Assembly: GCF_900142955.1 (NCBI RefSeq) | Contig: NZ_FRCP01000011.1 | Span: 62,001-126,000 of the forward strand | Origin: Anaerosporobacter mobilis DSM 15930 | Lineage (GTDB): Bacteria > Bacillota > Clostridia > Lachnospirales > Lachnospiraceae | DNA: 64,000 bases | Reading direction: 5' to 3' | Shown here: one piece after another, positions 20,101 through 30,900 of the stretch | Numbering within the stretch: the first letter of the stretch is position 1 | Layout of the letters: every line of letters begins with the position of its first letter | Made by a program: the position numbers and the translations under genes | The notes under the pieces: generated by a model | What the model saw: only the letters and a program-made list of their open reading frames with translations | What the model was told of the DNA's origin: nothing | Databases searched by the model: none

Positions 20101-23100
20101 AAACTTTCATCATATTATAATGGATGGCATTAGCATGAATATATTTTGGAGGGAATTTACAAGGCTATATAATGGAGAAAAGCCTACTTCATCAGATATT
20201 CAATTTAAGGATTATGCCGCTTGGATAAGGAAAGAAGAGTTCATTCATGAAAATTTGTATTGGCGTGAGAGGTTATCAACAGAGGTGGAACCGTTTAATT
20301 TACCGGTTGATTATCAGAGACCGGCATTACAGAGTTTTGAAGGAAGATCTATATCAGAATACATGTCTATTGATAATGTTGACAATATTCATGAACTTGC
20401 GAAAAAAACAGGTTGTACAGATTTTATGATTTATATGAGTGCATTAATGTTGCTATTGAGTAAATATTCTGGTCAGGAAGATATTTTAATAGGAAGTGTC
20501 GTTTCGGGAAGAACCCATAAAGATCTGGAGTCCATTATGGGAATGTTTGTGAATACGATTATTTATAGAGGACACTGTAAAGAAAATCATAGTTATCTCG
20601 ACTTTCTTTTTGAATTGCAACAACAGTGTATAGAAGTGTATGATAATCAACGATTGCCTTTTGAACAAATCGTTGCTTTATCTGGTGTAAAGAGAGAATT
20701 ATCTCATAATCCACTCTATGATGTTATGTTTGTATTTCAAGATTATAATGAAGAAATACCGAAATTAGATGGTATGAGCTGTCATGAGCTTGCTAAAGAT
20801 GAATGGAATAAATCATGTAAAAATGATCTAACAGTAATTATTCACAAGGTTGATAGAAGCTATCGTATTACATTTGAGTATTGTGATAAGCTGTTTTCTG
20901 AATGGAATATGCAGTATATGCTAGCTCATTATATTGAGATATTATCGGAAATCACACTGTATAGCGATAAAACATTAGGAGAAATTAATGGAGTCAATAC
21001 CTTCGAAGAAAAAAGAATAATTCATGAGTTTAACAAAGCCTGTAGTGCTAATTACGAAGAGAGTAGTATTCAGAAGGTATTTGAAAACATTGTAGAGAAG
21101 CAACCAAATCATATTGCATTAGTTTTCAAAAATAAAAAGCTTACTTATAAAGACTTGAATGACAGGGCGAATGCAGTAGCAGAAGAGTTACAAAATCGTT
21201 CAGTTACAAAGATGGATATTGTGGGTATAATGGCAGAACGTAGTGTGGAAATGATTATAGGAATTCTGGGCATCATTAAGTCTGGTGCAACATATATACC
21301 AATTGATCCAGGTTATCCCAAGGAAAGAATTAACTACATGATATCAGATTGTAAACCTAAGATTATCTTGACTTATCATGTGCAAATTGATTCAGAAGTT
21401 CCAAGTTTACGCTTAGAGGAAATGTATCATTTGAAAACAACAAGAAATGTTATTGGAAATGCTGGGTTATCAGATTTAGCATATATCATATACACATCAG
21501 GAACAACAGGCAAACCTAAAGGGGTTATGGTAGAAAATAAAGGGGTTGTTAATCTGGCAAACTTCTTTCAAAGCAATTATCATATTGATAAAAATGATAA
21601 TATATTACAATTTGCCAATATTTCCTTTGACGCAAGTGTATGGGAAATAACTATGGCTTTATTAACAGGAGCTACATTAGTCGTGTTGCCACCCGATTTA
21701 ATGATGGACACAGAAAAATTCGAAGAGTATTGTCAGACAAATAAGGTTACAGTTGCTACGTTACCTCCACAATACTATTTATCACTTAAGAACTTTGAAC
21801 CACGTTTACTAATTACTGCAGGATCAGAGTCAAGCAAAAAATTACTAAATAAAATTCCAAATACAGTTCAATATATCAATGCGTATGGACCAACAGAAAC
21901 AACTGTATGTGCTACGCATTGGAAATATACAGACAAGGCATTTGATCGGAATAGTGTACCCATTGGTATACCAATTGATAATACACAAGTATACATATTG
22001 AGCAATAACAAATTATGTGGAATTGGTATCCCAGGAGAAATATATATTGGTGGCATAGGTTTAGCAAGAGGATATCTAAACCAAATAGAATTAACCAATA
22101 AAAAGTTCATAAAAAATCCATATGGAGAAGGGAAAATCTATGCTTCGGGTGATATAGGACGTTGGTTACCAGATGGTAAGATCGAATATCTCGGACGAGT
22201 TGATGAGCAAGTTAAAATTCGTGGATATCGAATTGAATTGGCTGAAATTGATAGTGCTATTAAGCAATGCTACGGAGTGGAAGATGCCATTACAATTGTT
22301 ACTGAGGATTTTTCCGGTGATAAAATAATATGCTCGTATTATGTATCGGAGAGTAATATTTCAAGTAGTGAAGTAAAGCAACAAATAAAAACTATTTTAC
22401 CAACTTATATGATACCAGTGCATATTATACAGACTAAGTCAATTGTATTGAATCGAAATGGAAAAGTTGATAAATCTAAATTACAGAAGCCTATCTACGT
22501 AGAATCGGATGAAATCATAACTTTTAGTAACGAGGAAGAACGTATCTTATTAAGGGCATTCCAAGACGTGTTGCAGTGTAGCGCGGTAAGTACGAAAGAC
22601 GATTTCTTTGATTTGGGAGGAGATTCTATTAAGGCAATACGATTAGTATCCCAAATACGTGAAGATGGGTATTCAGTGACAGTGAAAGACATCATGTTGT
22701 ATAGTACAGTTTCTGAGATTGCAAAACATATGGAAAAACAGGGGAAAACTCAAAACGTAGAAGAGAATGTTAATGGAGTATGTCCATTATCACATATTCA
22801 AAGGAAATTTTTTAAGTGGAATTTAAAAAACAGAAATCATTTTAATCAATCCATTATGTTAAGAACTAAGAAGTTAGACAAGCAGGCTTTGGAAAGAGTT
22901 CTTCATGCAATTGTAGAAAAACATGATATGCTTAGATCTACGTATCAAGGAGAGGAACAAGTAATCATGCCTGTTGAGGAAGCAAATTTATATGATATAG
23001 AGTATCATGACATCTCATCGTATAATAAAGAATCACAGAGTGATATTATTGAAAAATTATGTGAAGTAATACAAAGTTCGATAAATATTTTAAGTGGACC

Positions 23101-24148
23101 ATTAATGAAAGTGGGGATTTTTACTGGTAAAGAAGAAGATTATGTAATGATTGCCATACATCATTTGGTTGTTGATGCAATTTCGTGGAAGATACTATTA
23201 GATGATTTGAATAGGGGATACAGTCAAGTAATCATGCAACAAAGCATACAATTAACTAAAAAAACAATATCCTATAAATCGTGGATTTTGCATGTCAACG
23301 AGTATGCAACTAATACAGGATTTGAAAAAGAAAGGAAATATTGGGACAAAATCAAGAAGTCTGCAGAGTTGTTCTATGTAAAGGATGATTGTTTTGTGTT
23401 TAATGCTTCAACAAACCGCGCTCTGTCATACAAGAAGAGTGTTGTCAATTCTGAACTGACAAATAAACTGACACATAAAGCGTTAAAGAAATATTCAACA
23501 AAAGTAAATGATTTATTACTTACTGCTTTGGCGCGAACTCTGTATCACGTCACACATAATTCTAATATAGTGATATCGTTAGAAAGTCATGGAAGACATG
23601 ATGTCGGAAAGAACGTTCAAAATGATGGAACAATTGGCTGGTTTACTAATATTTATCCTGTAGAAATACCAGTAAAGGATTGTATCAAAGACGATATTAT
23701 CACGACAAAAGAATGTCTACGTTCTATTCCTAATAACGGTATGGGCATTAGCTTACTAGAAGATTATGATTCTTTGATAACAGATGTAATTTTTAACTAT
23801 TTGGGAGAGTTGAATTACAAGGAAGCGGATAAGGAAAATAAACTAGTAGTAGTCGATATGTCAACTGGAAAAAACATAGCAGATGATAATTTAATGGTAT
23901 ATGGAATAATGATTGATGCTCAAATTGTCAATGAAACAGTAATAATATCACTTCAATACGACAATGGAAGGTATAGTGATTGTTATATTGACAACTTTTT
24001 AAGTCACTATAACACGTGTTTGCAAGAAATAATAGAACATTGTACCAGTGACGAAGAAATAATTAAGACGGTATCTGACGTTGGTGCTAAAGACTTAGAG
24101 GAGTTTGAACTAGATGAATTAAATAATTTACTGGAGATGTTAAATTAG
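17165..24148 (+). CDS. Two-module NRPS: half-C, A(Phe)-PCP-C-A(Phe)-PCP-E
   Basis: 2327 residues. Residues 1-255 resemble only the C-lobe of a condensation domain and lack HHxxxDG. A1 (about 275-770) has specificity residues D,A,W,T,I,A,A,V,C plus the A10 Lys (NGKIDK), which is the consensus Phe code. PCP1 has LGGHSI near 798. A full condensation domain (857-1290) has HHIIMDG near 981. A2 (1295-1780) has the same Phe code. PCP2 has LGGDSI near 1817. Residues 1873-2280 form an epimerization domain: HHLVVDAISW, ESHGRHD, TIGWFTNIYPV. It should make Phe-D-Phe on the last carrier for the partner synthetase. ATG 17165 or 17171 may be used. The start lacks its own Shine-Dalgarno. The stop overlaps the thioesterase ribosome site. 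Confidence 0.95.
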   Translation: MVMREYTKQKHLIYSIQKNNYPGLIEEDCFIGFPADYSLVQEVSLSKKIFEKTLDKGLCEAIDKFHETVKVSKKSIFLSALMILLNNYTRESKVIVHSPIEDWSNVEVKNLYDFVSNVLVYKVSMDKSKSVNNTLCDVSDIIMEANQYHKEFIRNIDNRSELDVLMVDKQILTVQFIYSDIHNANTDTSDKKENPLYADITLCVIEKGNENEVYIQYNKELYMDVTVQYILNHYVKTLHEIIDKSNSSVGDIDIITEEEKNSILNYYNNTTLTYPDDMTIPELFERQVALCGNHTAVVINNESVTYQELNQKSNCIAFQLRTVGVQANDIVGIMVDRSINMIASIIGVLKSGAAYLPIDPTYPAERIKYILLDSKPKQIITDYYKEQIPSNIQIIDLKNKDLWNNGGENFKIANSQNDLAYIIYTSGSTGKPKGVMVEHRGVVSLKSFFCQEYRITKEDKILQFANISFDASVWEITMALLNGATLILVPTDTIADTEKFELYCKEKKVTVATLPPIYCMALKNFAVRLLITAGSEANEKLIHKYKECCHYVNAYGPTETTVCATHWRYDEKEACSGNIPIGKPIANTQVYILDNDKLCGVGIPGEICVSGVGVARGYINQPELSNQKFIENKFGSGKLYRTGDLGRWLPNGNIEFIGRIDMQVKIRGFRIELGEIEYAIRKNTSINDVAIFTHKDTNGENVIYACMVANCILNMEDMRDFLEKTLPYYMIPNHMIQVEAIPVTRNGKIDKHALLNNMRRDDRIYEPPTTEYEKLACQCFEEILKLNNVGINESFFELGGHSIGVGILVNMIEEKVQIRLLNKDIFKEKTPARIAALLEQGKKVSYNPITKVEKQEYYPITSPQQRLFMVAQMDETGIAYNLPCVYKVNGLLDKLRVQEALEDIVQRNEIFRTCFHIINGETMAHIKEKEEICLTFMNLEMNRIDDIMLTFNRPFNLNKDPLMRVLIGYTADNTSIVFLNFHHIIMDGISMNIFWREFTRLYNGEKPTSSDIQFKDYAAWIRKEEFIHENLYWRERLSTEVEPFNLPVDYQRPALQSFEGRSISEYMSIDNVDNIHELAKKTGCTDFMIYMSALMLLLSKYSGQEDILIGSVVSGRTHKDLESIMGMFVNTIIYRGHCKENHSYLDFLFELQQQCIEVYDNQRLPFEQIVALSGVKRELSHNPLYDVMFVFQDYNEEIPKLDGMSCHELAKDEWNKSCKNDLTVIIHKVDRSYRITFEYCDKLFSEWNMQYMLAHYIEILSEITLYSDKTLGEINGVNTFEEKRIIHEFNKACSANYEESSIQKVFENIVEKQPNHIALVFKNKKLTYKDLNDRANAVAEELQNRSVTKMDIVGIMAERSVEMIIGILGIIKSGATYIPIDPGYPKERINYMISDCKPKIILTYHVQIDSEVPSLRLEEMYHLKTTRNVIGNAGLSDLAYIIYTSGTTGKPKGVMVENKGVVNLANFFQSNYHIDKNDNILQFANISFDASVWEITMALLTGATLVVLPPDLMMDTEKFEEYCQTNKVTVATLPPQYYLSLKNFEPRLLITAGSESSKKLLNKIPNTVQYINAYGPTETTVCATHWKYTDKAFDRNSVPIGIPIDNTQVYILSNNKLCGIGIPGEIYIGGIGLARGYLNQIELTNKKFIKNPYGEGKIYASGDIGRWLPDGKIEYLGRVDEQVKIRGYRIELAEIDSAIKQCYGVEDAITIVTEDFSGDKIICSYYVSESNISSSEVKQQIKTILPTYMIPVHIIQTKSIVLNRNGKVDKSKLQKPIYVESDEIITFSNEEERILLRAFQDVLQCSAVSTKDDFFDLGGDSIKAIRLVSQIREDGYSVTVKDIMLYSTVSEIAKHMEKQGKTQNVEENVNGVCPLSHIQRKFFKWNLKNRNHFNQSIMLRTKKLDKQALERVLHAIVEKHDMLRSTYQGEEQVIMPVEEANLYDIEYHDISSYNKESQSDIIEKLCEVIQSSINILSGPLMKVGIFTGKEEDYVMIAIHHLVVDAISWKILLDDLNRGYSQVIMQQSIQLTKKTISYKSWILHVNEYATNTGFEKERKYWDKIKKSAELFYVKDDCFVFNASTNRALSYKKSVVNSELTNKLTHKALKKYSTKVNDLLLTALARTLYHVTHNSNIVISLESHGRHDVGKNVQNDGTIGWFTNIYPVEIPVKDCIKDDIITTKECLRSIPNNGMGISLLEDYDSLITDVIFNYLGELNYKEADKENKLVVVDMSTGKNIADDNLMVYGIMIDAQIVNETVIISLQYDNGRYSDCYIDNFLSHYNTCLQEIIEHCTSDEEIIKTVSDVGAKDLEEFELDELNNLLEMLN

Positions 24149-24159
24149 GAGGAGCTATA

Positions 24160-24873
24160 ATGCTTAAATTGTACTGCGTACCATATTCGGGAGCATCTGC
24201 TACTATTTATTCCAAATGGACTAGAATAGTTAATGAAGGAATTGAAATAGTGCCTTTAGAATTAGCTGGTAGAGGAAGAAGAATGAAAGACGATTTTTAT
24301 AAAGACGTTGATGAGGCGGCTGAGGAACTATCAGAGATTATTATTCATGATGCAGGTGATTGCGATTATGCCTTTTTTGGACATAGTTTAGGCGCCAGAA
24401 TCATTTATGATGTTTACTATAAACTAGTTGATAAGGGATTTCGTTTACCAATAAAAATATTCTTTTCTGCTTCAAAGGCACCACAACTTCTCTGTGGCGA
24501 AACTAAGAGATATCAATTACCGGATGATCAATTTATTAATGTTGTACTTAATTATGATGTAAATACAAAAGCCGTATTTGAAAATAAGGAGTTATATGAT
24601 ATCTTTGTTCCATTAATACGGGCTGATTTTCGCATTTATGAAGAGTATAAGTTTGATAATCGAGAAGATAAGATTGTGGTTCCGGTAGTTGTATTCTATG
24701 GTGAAAGTGATGATACGTTACAAATTACAGATATAGAATCGTGGAGAGAAGTAACTAGTGGAGAATTTAAGTTGATTCCATTTGAAGGAACACATTTCTT
24801 TATTAATGAAAATGTAACAAAAGTAGTAAATGTAGTTAATGAGGAACTTATGCAAGTTATTGGTATACTTTAA
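24160..24873 (+). CDS. Type II thioesterase (editing)
   Basis: 237 residues, alpha/beta hydrolase of the GrsT/TycF kind. The nucleophile is in FFGHSLGAR; the acid is probably Asp in GESDDT and the base His in FEGTHFF. AGGAGGAG precedes the ATG and overlaps the end of the preceding NRPS gene, so it is coupled. These enzymes clear wrongly primed or stalled carrier proteins. Because neither NRPS carries a terminal thioesterase, this protein, or an enzyme outside the window, could also take part in release; that is inference. Confidence 0.92.
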   Translation: MLKLYCVPYSGASATIYSKWTRIVNEGIEIVPLELAGRGRRMKDDFYKDVDEAAEELSEIIIHDAGDCDYAFFGHSLGARIIYDVYYKLVDKGFRLPIKIFFSASKAPQLLCGETKRYQLPDDQFINVVLNYDVNTKAVFENKELYDIFVPLIRADFRIYEEYKFDNREDKIVVPVVVFYGESDDTLQITDIESWREVTSGEFKLIPFEGTHFFINENVTKVVNVVNEELMQVIGIL

Positions 24874-24902
24874 TGTCAATAGAGTAGGGGAGGTCGTAAG
24901 TT

Positions 24903-27900
24903 ATGAAAAAAGAGATAAGTAATCAAGTGGAAGGAATATATTCATTGACTTCTATGCAAGAAGGAATGTTATTTTATAAGAACTTAGATGAAAAATCTAC
25001 TAGTTATGTCATTCAATCAGTTTTGTTTGTAGCAGGTAATTTAGATTATGAAAAGCTTAATGAGGCGATTTCATTACTTGCAGTTAAGCATGATGCTTTA
25101 CGAGCAACTTTCTTATATAAAAAGGTAGTAAAACCCCGTTTCGTCATCTTAGCAGAGAGAAATTTAGAAACACAGTTTATCGATTTATCTATAGAGATAG
25201 AAAAAGAAACTAAATTTGAGGAAATTAAAGAAGCGGATATTACAAGAGGATTTGACTTATCAGTTGACTCTCTAATGAGGGTAACGGTGGTAAAGATGGA
25301 AGAGAACACGTTTAAAATGCTATGGTGTTTTCATCATATTATTATGGACGGTTGGTGTTTCTCTATAATACTTAAGGATTTTATGTGTTTCTATGATAAA
25401 TTACGTAATGGAGTTACAAAAGGGAAGTTAGTAGAAGAAATTAAGGGGGATAATTCAAGCACACAAAGTTATGCAAAGTATTTAAAATGGCATAGTGGGC
25501 AAGACAAAGAAGAGGGGTTGGCGTATTGGGATTCGTATTTAAAGGATTATCATAGTGACGTCGATATCATTCCACTTGGTATTGCAAAAAACACTGAAGA
25601 ACAAGTTATGTCTCAAAATTTTTATGTGAGGCAAGAGCTGTGTGAACATATTCAGAAAATAAGTAAAGAACAAAAAATTACCATAAGTACATATTTGGAA
25701 GCTACGTGGGGGATATTGCTACAAAAATATAACAGAATAGATGATGTTGTTTTTGGTAAAGTAGTATCTGGAAGAAATGCTGATATTAGGAATATAAATG
25801 AAATAGTTGGTTTATTTATTAATACTATACCCGTAAGAGCTAAAGTCAATGAAGAAACAACCATTAAGGAATTGCTTGATAATATGATGTATGATTCTAT
25901 TGAGAGTACTTCTTATATCTTTAATTCTTTGGCTGATATTCAAGATTGTACAGATTTGGGTAAAAATTTCATCAAGACTTTATTCGTATTTGAAAATTAT
26001 TATGTTGATACAGAGGCTTACCATAATGGGATAGAGGGTTTCGATATTAAGATGGAATCTGCACGTGAGCAAACTAATTATGGTATTTCTTTTAAAGCAT
26101 CTTTTACAAATGATGGTTTTATGAACACACAGGACAATGCGTTAGAGTTAAGTATTATGTATAAGCCTTCCCTATATTGTGAAAAAGAAATAAATCTTCT
26201 GTTACAAAGATTTGAAAAGATATTGAGTTATGTATTAACAGAGCAAGATCATAGAATACAAGATATTGAGTTAATTACACGAGAAGAATTGCATTGTATT
26301 CTTAATACATTCAATGCAACCCAAAAAACGTATCCGACGGATCTTTGTGTTCAAGAACTATTTGAACATGAAGCAGTAAAAAATCCATTGAATATTGCTG
26401 CAAGTTTTAAAAATCAGATAATAACGTATGAGCAATTAAATAAAAAAGCGAACCAAATGGCTAGAAAATTAATGGCATTAGGTGTAAAGAATAATGACTC
26501 TGTTGTGATTTTAGCGGAACGAAGTATTCAATTGTTAATTGGCATCTATGCAGTGATGAAGTCAGGAGCAACGTATATACCAGTTGATCCTAAGTATCCT
26601 AAAGATCGAATTGAATTTATTATTGAAGATAGTAAACCGACAGCTATTTTAACTTGTACGGAGTCTGAGATACAGAGGACGAATGTACCAATCATTCCAT
26701 TATACGATGATAAGCAGTATAACGGAGACAGTTCAAATCTTAGTCGAATGAATAGTCCCGATGATCCAATTTACATTATTTACACATCAGGAACGTCAGG
26801 TCAACCCAAGGGAGTTGTTGTTAGCCATACTTCGGTTGTTAATCATCTTTTTATAGTTAAAGAGCGATTCTATAAGGGAAAAGTAGGTGTTACCCCTTTA
26901 TTTACAAATCCTGTTTTCGATTTATCTGTACCGTCCATACTAGCACCGCTGTCGTTTGGAAGTAAGTGTTATATTTATGAAACTGCAGAACAAGGAATTG
27001 AAGAAATATTTACAAATGACGAAATAGTCTTAGTGAAGTTAACACCTTCCTTGCTTAAGGCATTGTGTCAGAATAATAGGTTAAAGGCACCAAAGAATTT
27101 ACGATGTATTGTTCTTGGTGGGGAAAAATTAGAAAGTAAAGTTGTAGATGTAGCATATGAACGACTGGGAAACAAAATTGAGATATACAATGAGTATGGA
27201 CCTACGGAAGCAACTGTATTTACAACAAGCAATTTGATAGAAAAAGAACATGGATCTATTATTCCAATTGGTTTTGTTGAAGACAATATGAGCATATATA
27301 TTCTAGATGGAGTAAAACAATGTGGGATAGGTATGATTGGTGAGTTATGCATTGGTGGTGTTGGACTTGCTAAGGGATACTTAAATAATGATGCTTTAAC
27401 ACAAGAAAAGTTTATTGATAATCCATATGCAGAGGGGAAAGTATATCGTTCTGGTGACTTAGCCAGATGGTTGCCAGATGGTAATTTGGATTTTATTGGA
27501 CGTGTGGATGAACAAGTAAAGATTCGAGGATTCCGGGTCGAAACTTCTGAAGTCGAAAGAGTGATTTGTAGTGTAGCTGGAGTTAGTGATGCGGTAGTCA
27601 TTAGTAGAGAGGACGATAGTGGAGAGAATAATCTGTTTGCATATATTGTCCCAACGAGGGAAATTGAGTTAGAGCAAGTACGGTTAGCGTTACAAGCAAA
27701 ATTACCAGAGTATATGGTTCCTAATTATATGATGATAATTGAGCAGATACCAATAACGACCAATGGAAAACTAGATAAACGAAAATTACCAATGATTTAT
27801 GAAAAAAGTAAAGTCGAATATGTGGCTGCACGTAATGAGACAGAAGAAAAATTATGTATGATATTTGAAAAAGTTCTCAATCGTAATACGGTTAGTATTA

Positions 27901-30900
27901 CAGATAACTTTTTTGAAATTGGTGGACATAGTTTACGAGCAATGCGCGTAATTAATCTTATTGATATTGAAATCGGTTATAAAATACCATTAAAATATTT
28001 CTTTGATAATCCAACAATTCTTGCAATTTCACAGGAGATAGTAAATAACGATAAAACACAGCATACGTTTATTCAAAAGGCATCAATTCAAGAAGCATAT
28101 GCTATGTCATCTTCACAAAAAAGAATGTATTTTGCTTACCAGATGGAACCTACTAGTATATCGTATAATATGCCATATTTATTAAAAGTAAAGGAATCTG
28201 TGCTTGATATAGATAAAATAAAAGAAGCTTATACAAATCTTTTAATTAGACACGAGATATTAAGAACAAAATTCTGTATGATTGATGGTAATATGAAACA
28301 AACAATCGAAAGCAATCCGGTTGTTGATGTAGAATACATTGAAACAAAAAGTTGCATTGAAGAATTAAGCAGTCGACTTGTTTATCCATTTGTATTGGAT
28401 AAGCTACCTCTGATTCGCATGAAAATTGTGGAATCAAAAGAGGGACAGTATATTTTTATAGATATGCATCATATTGTTTCTGATGGTGTTAGTCAGACGA
28501 TTTTCATTGATGAATTATTAAAAAGTTATAATAGTATTGAACTTCCAAACAATGAGTTACAATACAAAGACTATAGTGAATGGTTAAGAACTCAAGATTT
28601 ATCTAAGCAAAAAGAATATTGGATAAAAGAATTTCATGAAAATATTCCAATTCTTGATTTCCCTTATGATTTTCCTAGACCAATTAAGTTGAGCCAAAAA
28701 GGTAGGTTAGTGACAACAACATTTGGTGAAGATATTAAGAAAGAAATTGCACTGATAGGTAAAAAAACTGGGACGACAGAGTACATGATTTTTTTAACAG
28801 CAGTGATGATACTAATAGGAAAATACAGTAGGCAAGATGATATTATTGTGGGCAGTCCTATCTCGGGTCGAACAACGAAAGACCTAGAGAGTATGATGGG
28901 AGTTTTTATTAATACCCTAGCATTGAGGGCGAAACCTAAAAAAGAAAGTACAGTGTTAGAACTATTGAATAGTGTTAAGGATAAAACACTAAAAGCTTAT
29001 GAGAATCAAATATATCCTTTCGAACAACTAGTGGAAGAATTAGATATCCATACTGATCTTTCTAGAAATCCACTTTTTGATGTAATGTTTGTCTATCAAA
29101 ATTATGATAAAGTGCAACTAACTTCCAAGAATTTGACACTTGAACATTGTGAACCAAATTATGAGAATGAAAAATTTGATTTTACTATTCATGTGGATGT
29201 ACTAGAAGATTCTTATTATACAGGCATCAGTTATTCGACTGATTTGTTTCATGAAAGTTCAATTCAGACTATGTTGTCTCATTTTAAGATGGTATTACTT
29301 AATATGATAAATAATATAAATCAAAAGATTGAACAAATTAATATGATGACATCAGATGAAGAGGAGTTAGTGATATCTAAGTTTAATCAAACAACGGTAG
29401 AGTATCCAGATAGCAAGACAGTTATTCAAATGTTTGAGGAACAAGTATTAGCAAATCCAAAAGGTATTGTATTGGAGGATGAGGGGTGTAAACTCACATA
29501 TGAAGAGTTGAATGTGTATGCCAATCATACAGCAATGGAGTTACAAAATTATGGAGTTGGAATTGAGGATAAAGTAGCAATTCTAGCAGAAAAGCGCATA
29601 GAACTCATTATAGACATAGTAGCAGTCTTAAAAGTGGGTGCTGCCTATGTGCCAATTGATATACAGTATCCAAATGAACGCAAACGTTTTATGATAGATG
29701 ATTGTGAGCCAAAAGCAATTCTTCTAACAAATAAAGAACAATATGCTGACCTATGTCTTGAGGAGGTAACAGAACCTATTCTGTACCCTGATTGCTATGG
29801 GTCGGAAGTTCAGAGTATTGATAATATAAAGTGTTCCGTGTCGAAAGAAAATCTAGCTTATATTATTTATACATCAGGAACAACGGGAAAACCAAAAGGG
29901 GTTATGATTGAGCATCAATCCTTAACCAATTATATAACCTATGCTAAAGAAGCATATGTAGATCATAGAATTTGTATGCCTTTATTTACAAATCCAAGTT
30001 TTGATTTAACGGTAACTAGTATTTTCTTACCTCTTTGTTTTGGTGGTAAACTTGTTGTATATAACAATACAATTGATGTTGATATTGATAAAATATTCAG
30101 AAATCAAGAATTGACTATAATTAAATTAACTCCAATTCATCTTAAGGAAGCGGTAGCTCTTACGCAGACAGAGAAACTTAATAATCTTCAAAGTTTAATC
30201 TTGGGTGGAGAAGAATTAGTTACTGATGTGGTACAGATGTGCTTGGAACAATTCGGAGAACATATAAAAATTCATAATGAATATGGACCAACAGAGAGTA
30301 CAGTAGGATGTTGCGATTATATTTATACAAAAGATATAACGACAAGAACAGTATCAATAGGTAAGCCAATTGCTAATACACAGATACGTATATTAGATGG
30401 TATATTACCTTGTGGTTTTGGAGTTCCTGGAGAATTGTGTATTTCAGGGGTTGGATTAGCACGTGGATATTTAAATCAGCCAGTTCTTACCGTAGAAAAA
30501 TTTCAAGATAGCTTGATTGATACAATGAGACTATATCGTACCGGAGATTTAGCACGCTGGTCTAGTGATGGAAATATTGAATATTTAGGAAGAATTGATG
30601 AACAGGTTAAAATTCGGGGTTTTCGTGTTGAACTTGGCGAAGTAGCAGCGAATATAAAAAATATTGATGGAATAAGTGATGTTGCAGTTATAGCAAACGA
30701 TGATAACGGAACGAAATATCTAGCAGCTTATCTTGTAGCAAATGAGCCAATTGACCTGGAAGATATCAGAGGGAAATTAAGTAGAGAACTACCTAATTAT
30801 ATGATTCCTGCACGTTTTGCACAAATCAAAGAAATACCTGTTAACAGCAATGGAAAATTGAATAAACGAGCATTACCAAGTATTGATATTGTATCAACTA

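Noticed and set aside
22785..24000. Last domain of the first NRPS as an ordinary condensation domain
   Set aside because: HHLVVDAISW, ESHGRHD and TIGWFTNIYPV are epimerization-domain motifs, and the partner NRPS begins with a D-accepting condensation domain.
27068..27601. 177-codon open frame on the - strand inside the giant NRPS gene
   Set aside because: It lies opposite a conserved adenylation domain core with perfect motifs on the + strand, has no ribosome site, and its sequence is a low-complexity Ser/Ile/Pro shadow.
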